Source of the DNA: Parasponia andersonii
Taxonomy: Eukaryota; Streptophyta; Magnoliopsida; Rosales; Cannabaceae
Direction of reading: 5' to 3'
Length of the DNA: 64,000 bases
Assembly: GCA_002914805.1 (NCBI GenBank)
Contig: JXTB01000030.1
Coordinates: forward strand, 1,261,466-1,325,465
Position 1 is the first letter of the stretch. Each line of letters starts with the position of its first letter. The notes below the pieces were generated by a model that saw only the letters and a program-made list of their open reading frames with translations, made no database searches and was not told where the DNA came from. Shown piece after piece: positions 61,615 to 64,000 of the stretch. Both the position numbers and the translations under genes were made by a program.

Positions 61615-62424
61615 TGTGGGGCCCGTTCTTAGATTGTGTACCACATAGACGATTAAGTAGTAGAACAGGCCATAGGAGGCACACTGTCCGACACGTATCT
61701 AGAAGGATCGCCTAAAAGTCACAAGAGTCGCACGTGATACCGTATGAGCCCGTGGGCTGTCGGAGGTCAAGGCCGAACCCACCCCAGACCCTAGACGGTT
61801 TCGGCCCAGTCTAATTTTACCTTGACAGCTGGGGGTCAGGAGCCTCGAGGGTCTTCTACCAAAAGATCATTGAAAGTAGCGTACTGCTCAGACCCAGACA
61901 TGGCATTTAATGCAATCGTGGGTAGGTGTGCGCATTGGGCAAACTGTCATGAAAGGAGGTAGCTTGTCAAAGTCTCATCCCCGCTGGGCTCGAGCCAAAG
62001 GGGATGGCAGAAAGCAAGTCACGACAATGCATGGGAGATTACGGTAACTACGGCCCGTGATTTCTGGAGTAAGTTATGATGAAAAAAGGTACCCGATCCT
62101 GGGATTGGGAGCCAAAAGATTCTCAGTTTTAGGACTATATATATGAGTCATGCGTCCTTCTGGAGACAGAGAAGCATACATGTATACAGAGAGAGATAGA
62201 TAAAATTTATAAGTAAGAAAAAAGAACTTGATCTTTGCTACTCAATCTCAGGGATAAATATCTGACTTAAGCATCGGAGAGTTTTTGCAGGTGACCATCC
62301 CCGCTTCTCCGACCCGACCTGAAGTCAAAAGTACTGTGGGATAGTGAGGATACGTGGATAGTTGGTAGATACAGTATCAGCAGTTTAGAGACACGTGGAC
62401 AGCCGGTAAGAAATATCTCCAACA
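61615..62424 (+). mobile_element. 5' LTR of element C (~810 bp)
   Basis: Begins TGTGGGGCCCGTTC and ends CTCCAACA, the canonical TG...CA ends. It contains a TATA-like GACTATATATATGAGTCATG (about 62132), then GACTTAAGCATCGGAGAG, TTTTTGCAGGTGACC and ACACGTGGACAGCC. The primer-binding site starts three bases downstream, which fixes this as a 5' LTR. Confidence 0.88.
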
Positions 62425-62427
62425 GTA

Positions 62428-62445
62428 TGGCGCCGTCTGTGGGAA
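62428..62445 (+). promoter_or_regulatory. Primer-binding site of element C
   Basis: TGGCGCCGTCTGTGGGAA lies three bases after the LTR end. It starts with the TGGCGCCGT expected for priming by the 3' end of a tRNA-Asp-type tRNA and is the wording typical of plant Tat-lineage elements. Confidence 0.85.
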
Positions 62446-62536
62446 TCTCGTCGAGCGCGAGAGAAAGAGTAAGAGTTTCACGACCGTACTCTTCCTGAAC
62501 AAAAAAGACATACAACATCGGATGGCACCCTAAAGG

Positions 62537-63920
62537 ATGACAACTAAGAGCACACGTTCTGACGCCGAAGGAAGCTTCCGGGAAGCACGACCAGGTCTGG
62601 AGCAAAAACTGAACCAAATACTTGCCACCTTGGCAGAAGCAAACAGGAAGGCGGAAATGGCCCACGAGGCCATCCTAGGCTTAAAAGATGAAGTCGCAGT
62701 AGTTAGTAGAGATAACGCCCGCCTTGAAAGGCTGTTGGCAAGCGAAGCCAGGAGTGGGCGAAAGGAGGACTTTCACGAGGAGATCTAGCAAGCTTCTAGG
62801 GGCTAACTGCTGAGGAAAGTCTCCGCCCCATCCAGATCGCAGATGTAGGGGGAGCGACAAAGACAGACAAGGTCTTTCCGGGCAGGAGCGGCGGTGGACA
62901 GAAGACACTAGGAAAGCCTGGAAGGTGTGCTTCTCAACTGGAAACAGGAGATGATGGCGAAGCTGAGTAAGAGGCTCGGGGCCCATCACAGCCAGACCCC
63001 TGATGATCTGGCAGAACAGACCGTGTGAGGTATCAACCGGACAGCCTTTGCCAATTGGATCCAGCTGGAGCCCAAGCCGAAGAACTTCACAACCCCGACC
63101 TTCAGATCATTCGAGGGAAAGACCGACCCCCTCGACCATATATACTATTTTCAGCAGAAGATGGCTTTAGAGACTAGGGATGAGGTTATGACCTGCAAAG
63201 TCTTCTCCACCACCCTAGCGGGGCCAGCCCTGTTGTAGTTCAGACAACTCCCGGAGAAGTCCATAAACGGGTTTGAAGATTTTTGCAAACTCTTCTTACG
63301 CGGGCATCTGGAGACAGCAAAAAACCATGCGAGACCTCGACCAGTTGGAGCAATCTGCGAACGAGTATCTAAGGGAATATTTTTCGCATTTCTTGGAGGT
63401 AATGTCCTTAGTGCACAACGCTGACTCGGCCTAAGCCGCGAGCTCGTTCGTCAGGGGCCTACAGCTAGGATCGATGTTGTCGGACCATCTGCTCCTAAAT
63501 TTGCCATACTACATGACAGACGTCCAGGCAAAATTAGAAGGGGTATTTAGGGTGCTAGAAAGCCACCAGAAAGTGCCCAAGGCTTCCGCCGCGATAACAA
63601 CAGTGCTGGCCCAAACCCCGGCCATGCAAGGAATAAAGAGGCCTGCGTAGGAGCAGCTCTGAAGCAAGGAGCCCTAACCCAAGGCGATCAAGAAAGCAGC
63701 AAGAGAAGGAAGACGTTTAAGGACCCTCTGCCGAAGTACGAGTTCAACATGCCGACCGATGTGATCTATCTCCAGAATAAAGACAGGGGCATTTTCAAAG
63801 ACCCGTCCAAGTCCGATGTTCCTGAGCACATGAAGAACAGGAGCATGTACTGCCAATTTCATAAATATCACGGGCATGATACCATCAACTATCGTAGCTT
63901 TACGTACAGGTTATGATGGC
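62537..63920 (+). mobile_element. Gag region of element C (fossil part)
   Basis: An ATG at 62537 opens a coiled-coil-like N-terminal part (LEQKLNQILATLAEANRKAE, then LKDEVAVVSRDNARLERLLA). A capsid-like domain follows at about 63050-63500 (KNFTTPTFRSFEGKTDPLDH, then FSTTLAGPAL). Near 63700-63900 comes a KDPLPKYEFNMPTDVIYLQN segment and a zinc-knuckle-like part beginning MYCQFHKYHGHDT. This is the gag order of Tat-lineage elements. The region is interrupted several times. Confidence 0.8.
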
Positions 63921-64000
63921 GATTAAAGCTAATAAGTTAAAGCAGTACGTGAAGACGGGCAGAAGCCAGTCCAAGGAAGATGCCACCGGGCTCGAAAAAG

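Larger units (their letters stand above)
61615..64000 (+). mobile_element. Ty3/gypsy Tat-lineage element C (same family as A), 5' end
   Basis: 5' LTR at 61615-62424, primer-binding site at 62428-62445, then a gag region, all in + orientation and running off the right edge. The LTR shares its block order with those at 5631-6455 and 10862-11653. It inserted into exon 3 of the P450 gene. It is a broken copy with several interruptions visible in gag. The age cannot be read here because the 3' LTR is outside the window. Confidence 0.87.

Noticed and set aside
62267-62989. Minus-strand frames across the element C LTR and leader
   Set aside because: They are antisense shadows of the LTR and gag region and show no resemblance to the antisense accessory gene of element A.

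Overview
This window looks like nuclear DNA of a flowering plant, probably a eudicot. It is AT-rich and full of transposable elements, with introns that follow plant GT-AG rules. The host genes are plant-specific: a PHD-finger homeodomain protein, a small mitochondrial ATP-synthase-type subunit and a CYP87-type cytochrome P450. I see no sign of bacterial organisation. Only two host genes look intact, and they take up roughly 7 kb of 64 kb.

Layout from left to right. (1) 1-6455 is the 3' half of a Ty3/gypsy Tat-lineage element (element A). It has three unrelated tandem-repeat families, an antisense accessory reading frame, a hairpin that contains the polypurine tract, and a 3' LTR. (2) 6456-13440 is a patchwork: a 'gtcaagaatcc' low-complexity tract, a non-autonomous hAT-like element, a Ty1/copia pol fragment, a second LTR of the element A family in reverse orientation, and an LTR-like block from another family. 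(3) 13602-19450 (minus) is PRHA, a ten-coding-exon gene whose reconstructed exons keep frame (2115 nt, 704 residues). (4) 19451-27200 is intergenic, with a fold-back repeat and an eroded hAT transposon at 23925-25881. (5) 27215-27484 (minus) is an 89-residue ATP synthase subunit f-like gene. (6) 28660-39550 is a Tat-type gag-pro fossil that ends at the LTR of a reverse-oriented Athila-type fossil; the Athila LTR carries its own 4-unit tandem array. (7) 39590-46760 is a Mutator-like element (MULE) with a Ulp1-protease-like gene and a convergent MURA transposase. It is itself interrupted by a solo LTR and a second LTR-like block. (8) 46761-58660 is repeat-rich DNA dominated by an array of about 7 units of roughly 0.9-0.98 kb, with a MITE sitting in a (TA)n tract inside one unit. 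(9) 59954-61614 is a decayed CYP87-type P450 gene. Its third exon is cut by the 5' LTR of another Tat element of the same family as element A, which runs off the right edge.

The two intact host genes act separately: a nuclear chromatin/DNA-binding regulator and a mitochondrial inner-membrane subunit. From memory, their Arabidopsis counterparts also lie close together on chromosome 4, which would make this a conserved neighbourhood. The most unusual material is repeat structure rather than a new protein system: the tandem-repeat-rich 3' region of element A, the hairpin over its polypurine tract, the ~0.96-kb array, and the MITE lodged in a microsatellite. All family calls come from reading motifs by eye; no searches were run.
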